A program made the position numbers and the translations under genes. From an uncultured Flavobacterium sp. (lineage in GTDB: Bacteria; Bacteroidota; Bacteroidia; Flavobacteriales; Flavobacteriaceae): DNA of 11,772 nucleotides. Location of the stretch: contig NZ_CALFIG010000292.1 of NCBI RefSeq assembly GCF_937876455.1, forward strand, positions 1-11,772, in the 5' to 3' direction. Below are positions 1-7,021 of this stretch, one piece after another (positions within the stretch are counted from its first letter, which is position 1; the number at the start of each line of letters is the position of its first letter). The notes under the pieces are model-generated. The model was given only the letters and a program-made list of their open reading frames with translations. It was not told the origin of the DNA and searched no databases.

Positions 1-244
1 CCACAATACGTTCTTTGTACTGTTCTGATAGATCAACGGTTTGAAAAGGTATACCTAATTTTTCCGCAACTAAAAGGGCGTCATTACTATCTTCAAGCCA
101 TGGGCATTCATTTGAAATCGTAACAGAATCATCGTGCCAATTTTTCATAAAAAGGCCAATGACTTCATATCCTTGCTCTTTCAACAAATAAGCTGCTACA
201 CTGGAATCTACTCCCCCAGAAAGTCCTACTACTACTCGCTTCAT
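1..244 (-). CDS. mnmA: tRNA-specific 2-thiouridylase MnmA, N-terminal part (cut by window edge)
   Basis: The first 81 codons are visible; the rest lies beyond position 1. MnmA activates U34 of the tRNAs for Lys, Glu and Gln with ATP and transfers sulfur to give 2-thiouridine in the cytoplasm. The visible part begins MKRVVVGLSGGVDSS, with the PP-loop ATP-pyrophosphatase motif SGGVDSS at residues 9-15, followed by GLFMKNW at 30-36, both matching E. coli MnmA. A segment around residues 46-57 (ECPWLEDSNDAL) differs from E. coli. The two catalytic cysteines are expected further downstream and cannot be checked. The ATG at 244-242 shares its A with the TAA stop of the upstream MORN-repeat gene (TAATG), so translation is probably coupled. 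GuaA in this window carries the same PP-loop motif, but the sequence after it here is specific to MnmA. Confidence 0.96.
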   Translation of the reverse strand, partial: MKRVVVGLSGGVDSSVAAYLLKEQGYEVIGLFMKNWHDDSVTISNECPWLEDSNDALLVAEKLGIPFQTVDLSEQYKERIV

Positions 245-1002
245 TATTCTTTTTTTTCTATGTTTTTAGAGGCTTTTTCTATTACTTTCATTCGCTTTTC
301 TTCAAATTTAATTAACTCTTTAGAAAAATTTCGGGCTTTCACTTCTTTAACCACCTTATCATTTTCATAAAATTTCCACATTCCTACCCTAACGCCTTTT
401 TTATATTGCCCTTCATATAGTTTAACGCCTTGTCCATCATAATAAGTTGCTGTTCCTTCTAAAAGATCATTTTTATAGGTTAATGCTTCTATAAGATTTC
501 CTGCTTCAGAATATACTTTTGCAAGTCCATTTTTTTTACCTTCTGTATAAAAAACTTCTTCAGCTAGTTTTGTATTTTTAAAAAACACTTTTCGCCAACC
601 GGAAAGTTTTCCTGAGTTATAGAACTCTTGTGTCATTAATTCTTTTGATTCTCTATGGTAATACCTCCATTCGCCTTCGTAAACTTTATTTACAAGTAAA
701 CCTTCACTTACTTTAAATCCTTTTTGATCAAAAAAAGTAATATAGCAAGAACCATCTCCTTTCGAGAAATCCCGAGTAGCAATTAGAGCGGCCGCTTTAG
801 TATCGTCATAATATTTAAAAATTCCTTTTTCTTTACCATGCTCAAATGTGCCTTCATAACGCAAACGTTTCGAACCTTCATGATACCCTTTCCAAATACC
901 ATGTCGCAATCCTTTATCATCTAATTGATTACTTGTTTCTTGGGCGTTTAACTGAGTTATTGCTATGCATATAACCCATACTAAAAGATATATTTTTTTC
1001 AT
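244..1002 (-). CDS. Secreted MORN_2 / YwqK-type repeat protein
   Basis: A 252-residue protein with a signal peptide (MKKIYLLVWVICIAITQLNA, likely cut before Gln21). Most of the mature chain consists of degenerate repeats of the MORN_2 type, in which a Gly-x-x-x-Gly-x-W/x-x-x-Y pattern recurs: GLRHGIWKGY at 31-40, then around 56-65, 107-115, 155-164 (GKKNGLAKVY), 178-188 and 202-212 (GVRVGMWKFY). Such proteins are often labelled 'toxin-antitoxin system YwqK family antitoxin', but a secreted, repeat-only protein gives no evidence of an antitoxin role, and no toxin partner is nearby. The C-terminus (about 225-252) is Lys/Glu-rich and probably helical. It lies after the yidC terminator and overlaps the mnmA start by one base, so these two appear to form a unit. 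No consensus promoter is evident; TACTTTTA (1058-1051) is one base from the -7 consensus but lacks a -33 partner. Molecular function is unknown. Confidence 0.88.
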   Translation of the reverse strand: MKKIYLLVWVICIAITQLNAQETSNQLDDKGLRHGIWKGYHEGSKRLRYEGTFEHGKEKGIFKYYDDTKAAALIATRDFSKGDGSCYITFFDQKGFKVSEGLLVNKVYEGEWRYYHRESKELMTQEFYNSGKLSGWRKVFFKNTKLAEEVFYTEGKKNGLAKVYSEAGNLIEALTYKNDLLEGTATYYDGQGVKLYEGQYKKGVRVGMWKFYENDKVVKEVKARNFSKELIKFEEKRMKVIEKASKNIEKKE

Positions 1003-1081
1003 TTATAAACTTCTTTGAAAAAATACTATTCACTATTTTATTTAACTATGTAAAAGTATAAAAAACTTTAGATTTAGTACT

Positions 1082-1109
1082 AAAAAAACCTGTCCGAAAG
1101 AACAGGTTT
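1082..1109 (-). terminator. Intrinsic terminator after yidC
   Basis: On the minus strand an 8-bp perfect stem, AAACCTGT (1109-1102) and ACAGGTTT (1093-1086), encloses an 8-nt loop and runs directly into a T tract reaching 1082. It starts 6 nt after the yidC stop codon. It should end the pyrG-yidC transcript and separate it from the MORN-repeat gene and mnmA. Confidence 0.88.
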
Positions 1110-1114
1110 AAAAT

Positions 1115-3016
1115 TTATTTTTTATTTTTATTAGCTGCCTTCTGCGCTTCTGCCTGCTCCATCATTTCACGCATTTTCTTTTGAAATTTCGATTCTGTTT
1201 TTGGTTTCGATTTATTCTCTTGAATTTGGGCGTGAATTTTATCTTCTTTTACAATATAATTTTTAATCACTAACATGATACCAATGGTGATTGCATTTGA
1301 AATAAAATAATACAAAGACAATCCAGAGGCATAACTATTAAAGAAGAATAACATCATTAAAGGTGAGATATAAATCATCACTTTCATTATTTTGCTCATA
1401 TCTGGCATACCTTCTTGCGGTGGTGCTTGCATAGCTTGGTCTCCCGTAGTCATTTTCATATAGAAGAAAATAGCAATAGCAGCTAAAACAGCAAATAAAC
1501 TGATATGATTTCCAGTTAAAAATGAAACGACTGGAATGTGCTCTTTCCATGAAAGTATAGCATCATAAGAAGATAAATCGTCTGCCCATAAGAAACTTTT
1601 TTGTCTTAAATCAAACATAGACGGGAAGAACTGGAATAACGCATAAAATACAGGTAATTGCATTAAAGCTGGCAAACAACCTGCCATAGGATTTACACCT
1701 GCTTTAGAATACAACGCCATTGTTTCCTGTTGTCTTTTTAAAGGATTTGATTTGTGTTTTTCATTAATTTCTGTGATCTCTGGTCGAAGTACTTTCATTT
1801 TTGCCTGAGACAAATACGATTTATAAGTAACAGGAGACATAACTATTCTTACTAAGATAGTAAAGAAAATAATGGCTAAACCAAAAGGTAAAAATCCAGA
1901 TATAAAACCAAATACTGGTATGAAAATATAACGATTTATCCAACCGAATATTCCCCAGCCTAAAGGCATTACTTCATCTAGGTTTTTGTTATATCCATTT
2001 AAAATTTCATATTTAGCAGGACCATAATACATATTCATAGTGTAAGCTAAATTTCCATTTTTAAATTCAAGAGGCATTTTTGCATTGAATTCTTTTGTAA
2101 AAATAGTGTCTTTATTTTGATCATCTACTAGGTTATCAGATTTTAATTGTGCCGTTTTAAAATGTGTATCTGTTAATAAAATAGAGGTAAATAAATGCTG
2201 TTTGAAAGCAATATAACTCACATCTTCAGCTGTTTCTTCACCATCTTTAGCTGCATTTAAATAATTATCTTTTCCCCCTTCATATTCATATACTAATTCT
2301 GTATAGCGGTTTTCATATGAAACACTTTTTTCATTTCTATATGTTTTTAACTGCCATTCTAAATCAAGCGGTTTTGATGTATTTAAAACATTTTCTAAGC
2401 CTTGTGTACGAATAGAAAAATCCAACATATATTCGTTTGGTTTCATGACATAACGGTATTCTAAAAATTGATTTTCACCCGTTTTTAGTTGCATCGTTAA
2501 AACTTGATTTTTACCTTCTTGAGTTAATGTTGGTGCAAAATAAAGCGCATTAGACTGAAATACTCTATTGTCTTTGGTTGTTAATATCAAATTTAATTGT
2601 GAGTTGTTGTTTTTTATTAACTCTACAGCTTGCTTAGAATCTTTTTTAATAGATTCGAAACCTTTTATTAAAGCTTCTTTGATGTATCCACCTTTATTTG
2701 AAATTTTAAGTAACAGTACATCATTTTCTAAAACTGTAACCGTATCTTTAGCTGATGGTAATGTTGCTGAATAAGCAAATGCTCCTAATTTTGACTGCAA
2801 ATCAGCATTAACCACCGTGTCTTTTACTACCGAAGTTTCTTTTGTTGTTGACACCGCTTTAGTTGGCTTTGCTTCTTGTTGCGCTTGTTGCTCTGTTTCA
2901 GCCTTTTTGGCTAATTCTTCTTTTGTGGGTTGATTAGAATACATCATCCACATTAATATTCCAAAGATTAGTGTAAATCCAATAAATGATTTAAAATCAA
3001 ACTTTTTTTCTTCCAT
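1115..3016 (-). CDS. yidC: Membrane protein insertase YidC
   Basis: A 633-residue YidC/Oxa1/Alb3-family insertase of the inner membrane, which places membrane proteins in the bilayer alone or with SecYEG. It has a first membrane segment at about 11-27, a Lys/Gln/Glu-rich linker to about 60, and a large periplasmic P1 domain at roughly 90-340, as in other Gram-negative YidC proteins. The conserved insertase domain covers about 355-590, with hydrophobic segments near 363-395, 445-465, 503-520, 545-560 and 565-586. Arg390 in FTILVRIVMSP corresponds to the positively charged residue in the hydrophilic groove (E. coli Arg366). The tail after 588 is strongly basic and may contact the ribosome. The gene follows pyrG by 56 nt with no terminator between them and no canonical -7 box, so co-transcription with pyrG is likely. 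The terminator at 1109-1082 closes the unit. Confidence 0.97.
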   Translation of the reverse strand: MEEKKFDFKSFIGFTLIFGILMWMMYSNQPTKEELAKKAETEQQAQQEAKPTKAVSTTKETSVVKDTVVNADLQSKLGAFAYSATLPSAKDTVTVLENDVLLLKISNKGGYIKEALIKGFESIKKDSKQAVELIKNNNSQLNLILTTKDNRVFQSNALYFAPTLTQEGKNQVLTMQLKTGENQFLEYRYVMKPNEYMLDFSIRTQGLENVLNTSKPLDLEWQLKTYRNEKSVSYENRYTELVYEYEGGKDNYLNAAKDGEETAEDVSYIAFKQHLFTSILLTDTHFKTAQLKSDNLVDDQNKDTIFTKEFNAKMPLEFKNGNLAYTMNMYYGPAKYEILNGYNKNLDEVMPLGWGIFGWINRYIFIPVFGFISGFLPFGLAIIFFTILVRIVMSPVTYKSYLSQAKMKVLRPEITEINEKHKSNPLKRQQETMALYSKAGVNPMAGCLPALMQLPVFYALFQFFPSMFDLRQKSFLWADDLSSYDAILSWKEHIPVVSFLTGNHISLFAVLAAIAIFFYMKMTTGDQAMQAPPQEGMPDMSKIMKVMIYISPLMMLFFFNSYASGLSLYYFISNAITIGIMLVIKNYIVKEDKIHAQIQENKSKPKTESKFQKKMREMMEQAEAQKAANKNKK

Positions 3017-3072
3017 TTTTATTTTATTAACAAACTTTAATTTGCGACCAAATTACGTTATTTTTTTTAAAC

Positions 3073-4680
3073 TTATTTTTTTAATACTGAAGCAGCCACT
3101 AATCCTAAAAATAAAGGATGAGGATTAATAACTGTACTTTTATATTCTGGATGGTATTGAACACCTATAAAGAAAGGATGATTAGCTAATTCAACCACTT
3201 CAACCAAACCTGTATCTGGATTTAATCCCGATGCAATTAGACCTGCTTCTTCCATCTGATTTAAATAGGCTCCATTAAATTCATAACGGTGACGATGTCT
3301 TTCTAAAATATCAGTTTTAGTATATAATTTTTGTGCTAATGTATGCTCTTTTAATTGGCATTTCCAAGCACCTAAACGCATGGTGCCTCCTTTATCTGTT
3401 ATTGTTTTTTGGTCTTCCATTAAACTAATAACAGGTGCAGATGTTGTAGGATTCATCTCGGTTGAATTAGCATCTGTTAAGCCTAATATATGACGTGCAA
3501 ATTCAATAACAGCCATTTGCATGCCCAAACAAATACCTAAAAATGGCAAGTTGTTTTCACGCGCATATTTTACAGTTTCTATTTTTCCTTCAATTCCACG
3601 TTCACCAAATCCTGGCGCTACTAAAACCGCATCTAATCCTTTGAGTTTTTCAGCTACATTCGTTTTATCAATATATTCCGAATGAATACTTATAACATTT
3701 ACTTTTGTTTCTAACGCTGCGCCTGCATGAATAAATGCCTCTAAAATAGATTTATAAGAATCTTGTAATTCTACATATTTACCTACTAAACCTATATTAA
3801 CTTCGTGCTTTGGATTTTTATGTTTTTGTAAAAATTCATTCCATTGTACAAGATCTGGAGTGGCTTTTTCTGGTAAATTTAATTTTTTAAGAGCCACAGT
3901 ATCTAAGCCTTCTTCAAGCATTAAATTAGGCACATCATAAATAGTCGACGCATCAATAGATTGTATGACAGCTTCTTTTTTAACATTACAAAACAATGCT
4001 AATTTTTGTTTTAATTCGGCCGACAACTCATGTTCTGTTCTACACACTAAAATATCGGCTTTAATACCGCTCTCCATTAAGGTTTTAACCGAATGCTGTG
4101 TAGGTTTTGTTTTTAACTCACCTGCTGCGGCTAAATAAGGAACCAAAGTTAAATGAATAACAATTCCATTTTCTTCTCCCAATTCCCACAATAATTGACG
4201 AACAGATTCTATATAAGGTAATGATTCAATATCTCCAACAGTACCCCCTATTTCAGTAATAACAATATCATATTCACCCGATTTTCCTAGCAACTGCATT
4301 CTTTCTTTAATCTCATTAGTGATATGAGGCACCACCTGAACTGTTTTTCCTAGAAATTCGCCACGTCTTTCTTTCTCAATTACTGATAAATAAATGCGTC
4401 CTGTAGTAACGTTATTTGCTTGCGAAGTAGGCACATTTAAAAATCGTTCATAATGACCTAAATCTAAATCAGTTTCTGCGCCATCATCTGTTACATAACA
4501 TTCTCCATGCTCATAAGGATTTAAAGTACCTGGATCAACATTAATATACGGGTCAAATTTTTGAATGGTAGTGCGGTAGCCGCGTGCTTGTAATAATTTA
4601 GCTAAAGATGCTGCAATAATTCCTTTTCCTAGCGAAGAGGTTACACCACCTGTAACAAAAATATATTTGGTTTGATTCAT
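3073..4680 (-). CDS. pyrG: CTP synthase (glutamine-hydrolysing)
   Basis: A 535-residue CTP synthase, about the usual family length, converting UTP, ATP and glutamine to CTP in the cytoplasm. The N-terminal synthetase domain shows GGVTSSLGKG at 11-20 (ATP site) and TEIGGTVGDIES at 142-153. The C-terminal class I glutamine amidotransferase domain (about 295-530) has the nucleophile Cys384 in GICLGMQ and the His510/Glu512 pair in QYHPE, so all three catalytic residues are present. The start MNQTKYIFVTGG places the ATP loop at the family's normal distance from the N-terminus. A good flavobacterial-type promoter lies about 50-80 nt upstream. The A/C-rich leader has no Shine-Dalgarno sequence, as is normal for Bacteroidota. 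yidC follows 56 nt downstream in the same orientation. Confidence 0.98.
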   Translation of the reverse strand: MNQTKYIFVTGGVTSSLGKGIIAASLAKLLQARGYRTTIQKFDPYINVDPGTLNPYEHGECYVTDDGAETDLDLGHYERFLNVPTSQANNVTTGRIYLSVIEKERRGEFLGKTVQVVPHITNEIKERMQLLGKSGEYDIVITEIGGTVGDIESLPYIESVRQLLWELGEENGIVIHLTLVPYLAAAGELKTKPTQHSVKTLMESGIKADILVCRTEHELSAELKQKLALFCNVKKEAVIQSIDASTIYDVPNLMLEEGLDTVALKKLNLPEKATPDLVQWNEFLQKHKNPKHEVNIGLVGKYVELQDSYKSILEAFIHAGAALETKVNVISIHSEYIDKTNVAEKLKGLDAVLVAPGFGERGIEGKIETVKYARENNLPFLGICLGMQMAVIEFARHILGLTDANSTEMNPTTSAPVISLMEDQKTITDKGGTMRLGAWKCQLKEHTLAQKLYTKTDILERHRHRYEFNGAYLNQMEEAGLIASGLNPDTGLVEVVELANHPFFIGVQYHPEYKSTVINPHPLFLGLVAASVLKK

Positions 4681-4728
4681 TGTGCGTTGTTTATTTTAGT
4701 TGTGTGTTGTATCGTTATCAAAAACGAG

Positions 4729-4760
4729 CAAAGATAATACTAATTAGTCAATGTGCCAAT
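4729..4760 (-). promoter_or_regulatory. Predicted pyrG promoter (Bacteroidota -33/-7 type)
   Basis: On the minus strand the -7 box TATCTTTG (4736-4729) matches the Bacteroidota consensus TAnnTTTG exactly. It is preceded, with a 20-nt spacer, by ATTGG (4760-4756), whose TTG serves as the -33 element; a second TTG (4752-4750) lies closer. Transcription would start near 4722, giving a leader of about 40 nt that is rich in A and C (ACAACACACAACT). The region matches the purM promoter at 25 of 36 aligned positions without gaps. Confidence 0.7.
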
Positions 4761-4776
4761 TAGTCTATAGGTCAAT
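4742..4776. repeat. Short direct repeats AATTAGTC / GTCAAT in the pyrG promoter region
   Basis: AATTAGTC occurs at 4742-4749 and again at 4758-4765 (16-nt period), and GTCAAT at 4747-4752 and 4771-4776. The copies overlap the -33 part of the predicted pyrG promoter. AATTAGT is also the unit, read on the minus strand, of the heptamer array at 8663-8683. They could be operator half-sites, remnants of an interspersed repeat, or simple A/T-rich coincidence. Confidence 0.4.
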
Positions 4777-4798
4777 TTTACATTAATTTGTAAACGAA

Positions 4799-5029
4799 TT
4801 AATTTTGTTTTGGAAAGTTTCTACGTATGTTTCGAACCAATTCTTCTAACCCATTTAGTTTGAGTTCATAAACTAGTTTTAATTGTTCGCCTAATTGCCC
4901 TTTTGGAAAACCTTTATTAGCATACCAAACTACATAATATTCGGGTAAATCAATAAGAAAATACCCTTCGTACTTTCCGAAAGGCATTTTGGTATGGGCA
5001 AGTTTGATAAGAAGTTCTTGGTTTGTCAT
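4799..5029 (-). CDS. DUF3820 family protein
   Basis: A 76-residue cytoplasmic protein without a signal peptide or membrane segment. It carries the DUF3820 signature: KMPFGKYEGYFLIDLPEYYVVWY (residues 14-36, quoted here as one motif region) then GFPKGQLGEQL at 40-50 and LKLNGLEEL at 57-65. The family is also described as a putative quorum-sensing-regulated virulence factor, but that label gives no biochemical function and I do not adopt it. It lies 78 nt after the osmC-like gene, and I find no TAnnTTTG box in the gap, so read-through from the guaA operon is plausible. No convincing intrinsic terminator follows: a 6-bp A/T hairpin at 4794-4777 lacks a T tract. Family assignment is firm; role unknown. 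Confidence 0.88.
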   Translation of the reverse strand: MTNQELLIKLAHTKMPFGKYEGYFLIDLPEYYVVWYANKGFPKGQLGEQLKLVYELKLNGLEELVRNIRRNFPKQN

Positions 5030-5107
5030 TTTTTAAGAGAAGATAGAAAAAAGATAAAAGACATTCTAAAAAAATCTATATTCTTTGCTCTTTATTCTTA
5101 TATCTAT

Positions 5108-5512
5108 TTACTTCCAATTAAAAACTATTTCCTTTTTAATATCGGGATGTAAACTATAAAAAACGGGGCAAGTCATTGCAGTTCTCTCTAAGATGGTTTT
5201 TGTTTTTTCGTCGGGATTGATGGATAAATTAAACGTTACATGGATTTCGGTAATTCTGCGGGGTTCTGTTCCCATAATTTTAGTTACTTCAGCTGTGGAA
5301 CCTGAAAAATCAACATTCATTTCTCTAGCTTTAATTCCCATAACGGTAAACATGCAACTAGCCAATCCATTAGCAACAGTGTCGGTTGGAGAAAAAGCTT
5401 CTCCTTTCCCATTATTGTCTAGCGGTGCGTCAGAAATAATTTCTGAACCCGATTGCAAATGAATTGAAGAGGTGCGTAAATCACCTAAATAAGTTACTTT
5501 TGATGTTGCCAT
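5108..5512 (-). CDS. OsmC/Ohr family protein
   Basis: A 134-residue OsmC-superfamily protein, close to the normal length for this fold. Family members are homodimeric thiol peroxidases reducing organic or fatty-acid hydroperoxides, though many paralogues remain uncharacterised. Both hallmark cysteines are present: Cys53 in GLASCMFTVMG at the start of the central helix and Cys115 in MTCPVFYSL. The start ATG (5512-5510) shares one base with the TAA stop of the LysM gene (TAATG), implying translational coupling. No signal peptide is visible, so it should be cytoplasmic while its upstream partner is exported. The sequence alone does not separate the OsmC, Ohr and YhfA subgroups, so I leave the symbol empty. 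Peroxidase activity is inferred from the conserved cysteines. Confidence 0.93.
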   Translation of the reverse strand: MATSKVTYLGDLRTSSIHLQSGSEIISDAPLDNNGKGEAFSPTDTVANGLASCMFTVMGIKAREMNVDFSGSTAEVTKIMGTEPRRITEIHVTFNLSINPDEKTKTILERTAMTCPVFYSLHPDIKKEIVFNWK

Positions 5513-7011
5513 TATTGTGCTTGTCTAATTGTTAAATCATCATTATAATACATCATATAAACAGCCGTATTAGCATTGTTTACATACTTAAATTTACTTT
5601 CTATTTGTTCAGAAACTTGCGTCTGAGCCGAATTGACAAAGCCTTCTTCTTGACACATTCTTAAAATTGTATCAAAGGTAACATCAAAACCGCGTGTTGC
5701 ATATTGATTTGGCGCTATTTTATTTTCTTTTCTAAACGAAGTTGCAAAATAATTTGCTTCAACAGATTCATTTTCTCTTAACGCTGAAGGATAAAGCATT
5801 TTCAGATAAGCCAAATTTTTAACTTTAACATCTTCAAAATCTAAAGCATCGGTATGATCAAAAATAACTAATTGAATGTCAAATTCTTTTTTAAATTTCA
5901 CTAAATTATTTACCACAGAAAGCACTTGCATAATTTTATCTGAATCTAAAATCACAAAATTCTTTTTACCTTTTTTTAACTGAGCCTTAAATGATGTAAA
6001 ATCAAAAACACCTTTGTCATTAAAATAATATTGAATTACCTCTTTTTGATTTGTTTTAATATAGGTACTTAATGGCGTTTTGCCTGTCGCATGAATAGCA
6101 AAAATAACGTCTGATTTTGAATACATATATGTAAATGAGGCTTCTCGTTGCATTTCTTCTGAAGGCATTGCATAGAATACATTAGCACCACCTTTTCCAG
6201 TTTCTTTCATTAAAGGTGAAATAATGGGCACATTGTACGATTCCAATAATTGCCCTGCTGTTTCAACAAAAGCATTAGTAAACGGCCCAATCACCGCATC
6301 CACATTTGAAAAATCATTATTTTTTATAATAGCCGCCACATTTGAGGAATATTTAGACGACTCCGCATCGTACACTTTTACAGAAATTGGCAAACCTAAT
6401 GTTTTAGCTGAATCTATAGCTTGTAAAGCACCCGCGTAAAAATCTAGGGTAATATTTAAAAATTTATCTGTTTTAAGATATTCTGTTTTAGTTTTAGTAG
6501 AATCGTTTTCAATTCTATTAATATTAAATGGCATTAATAAAACTAAATTTCTCTGTTTCGATTTATTTGCAGAGGCTAACAAATCAACATTTTTTTTAGA
6601 AGATAAATCCAAAGGCATTGCACTTTTTTTGGTAGGCAAAACTAATTGTACACCTTCAGACAAGGTATCTTTGATACTAGGATTTTTAGCTAAAATAGTG
6701 TCAACGCTAATTCCAAATCTTTTCGAAATGGCATACAACGTTTCTCCTTTTTGAACGATATATGTTGTGTCATTTGCAGTAGTTACAATAGTAGAAGGCA
6801 AACCATTTTTACTAGGAATTAGTAACGTTTGATTTTCCTTAATTCCATTGACTGCATCAGGATTGTTTTTTATAATATCCTCGGGTGTAATTTTATATTT
6901 ATTGGCAATAGCATATAATGTTTCACCTTTTACCACAACATGTGCAACATTCTTCTGTCCCAAAGCACAAAAGAAACTGAAACAAAAAATTAGTACCCAA
7001 ATATTCTTCAT
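5512..7011 (-). CDS. Exported LysM x2 plus type-1 periplasmic-binding-protein-like fusion
   Basis: A 499-residue exported protein. A signal peptide (MKNIWVLIFCFSFFCALG) is probably cut near residue 18; the cysteines at 10 and 15 do not fit a lipobox. Two LysM domains follow, at about 24-66 (VKGETLYAIANKY) and 83-126 (QKGETLYAISKRF), which bind N-acetylglucosamine-containing glycans such as peptidoglycan. After a linker comes a large domain (about 153-490) resembling type 1 periplasmic binding proteins of the Leu/Ile/Val type: VLLMPFNI at 157-164, a DFYAGALQAID helix near 190-200, then VDAVIGPFTNAFVETA and YNVPIISPL. It probably sits in the periplasm bound to the cell wall, but the ligand is unknown. 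There are no transporter genes nearby, which argues against an ordinary ABC-transport role. It starts 10 nt after the guaA stop and overlaps the OsmC-like start by one base. Confidence 0.88.
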   Translation of the reverse strand: MKNIWVLIFCFSFFCALGQKNVAHVVVKGETLYAIANKYKITPEDIIKNNPDAVNGIKENQTLLIPSKNGLPSTIVTTANDTTYIVQKGETLYAISKRFGISVDTILAKNPSIKDTLSEGVQLVLPTKKSAMPLDLSSKKNVDLLASANKSKQRNLVLLMPFNINRIENDSTKTKTEYLKTDKFLNITLDFYAGALQAIDSAKTLGLPISVKVYDAESSKYSSNVAAIIKNNDFSNVDAVIGPFTNAFVETAGQLLESYNVPIISPLMKETGKGGANVFYAMPSEEMQREASFTYMYSKSDVIFAIHATGKTPLSTYIKTNQKEVIQYYFNDKGVFDFTSFKAQLKKGKKNFVILDSDKIMQVLSVVNNLVKFKKEFDIQLVIFDHTDALDFEDVKVKNLAYLKMLYPSALRENESVEANYFATSFRKENKIAPNQYATRGFDVTFDTILRMCQEEGFVNSAQTQVSEQIESKFKYVNNANTAVYMMYYNDDLTIRQAQ

Positions 7012-7021
7012 CTTATTTTAT

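Noticed and set aside
134..370. Plus-strand open frame opposite mnmA and the MORN-repeat gene
   Set aside because: It lies antisense to two well-supported genes and its composition is that of an A/T-rich shadow frame; no domain is visible. The same applies to the other plus-strand frames opposite yidC, osmC, guaA, purM and the OmpA-like gene.
244..1002. Reading the YwqK-like gene as an antitoxin of a toxin-antitoxin pair
   Set aside because: The protein has a signal peptide and repeats only, and its neighbours are mnmA and yidC, not a toxin; the antitoxin name is an annotation label without support here.
1051..1058. TACTTTTA as -7 box for the MORN-repeat gene
   Set aside because: It lacks the conserved G and has no TTG at 17-23 nt upstream, so it is not listed as a promoter.
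1338..1550. Second minus-strand frame of 70 codons inside yidC
   Set aside because: It is fully inside the conserved insertase domain of YidC in another frame and shows no recognisable features.
4777..4794. Hairpin TTTACA / TGTAAA after the DUF3820 gene as a terminator
   Set aside because: Only 6 A/T-rich pairs, and on the minus strand it is followed by ATTGACC rather than a T tract; weak at best.
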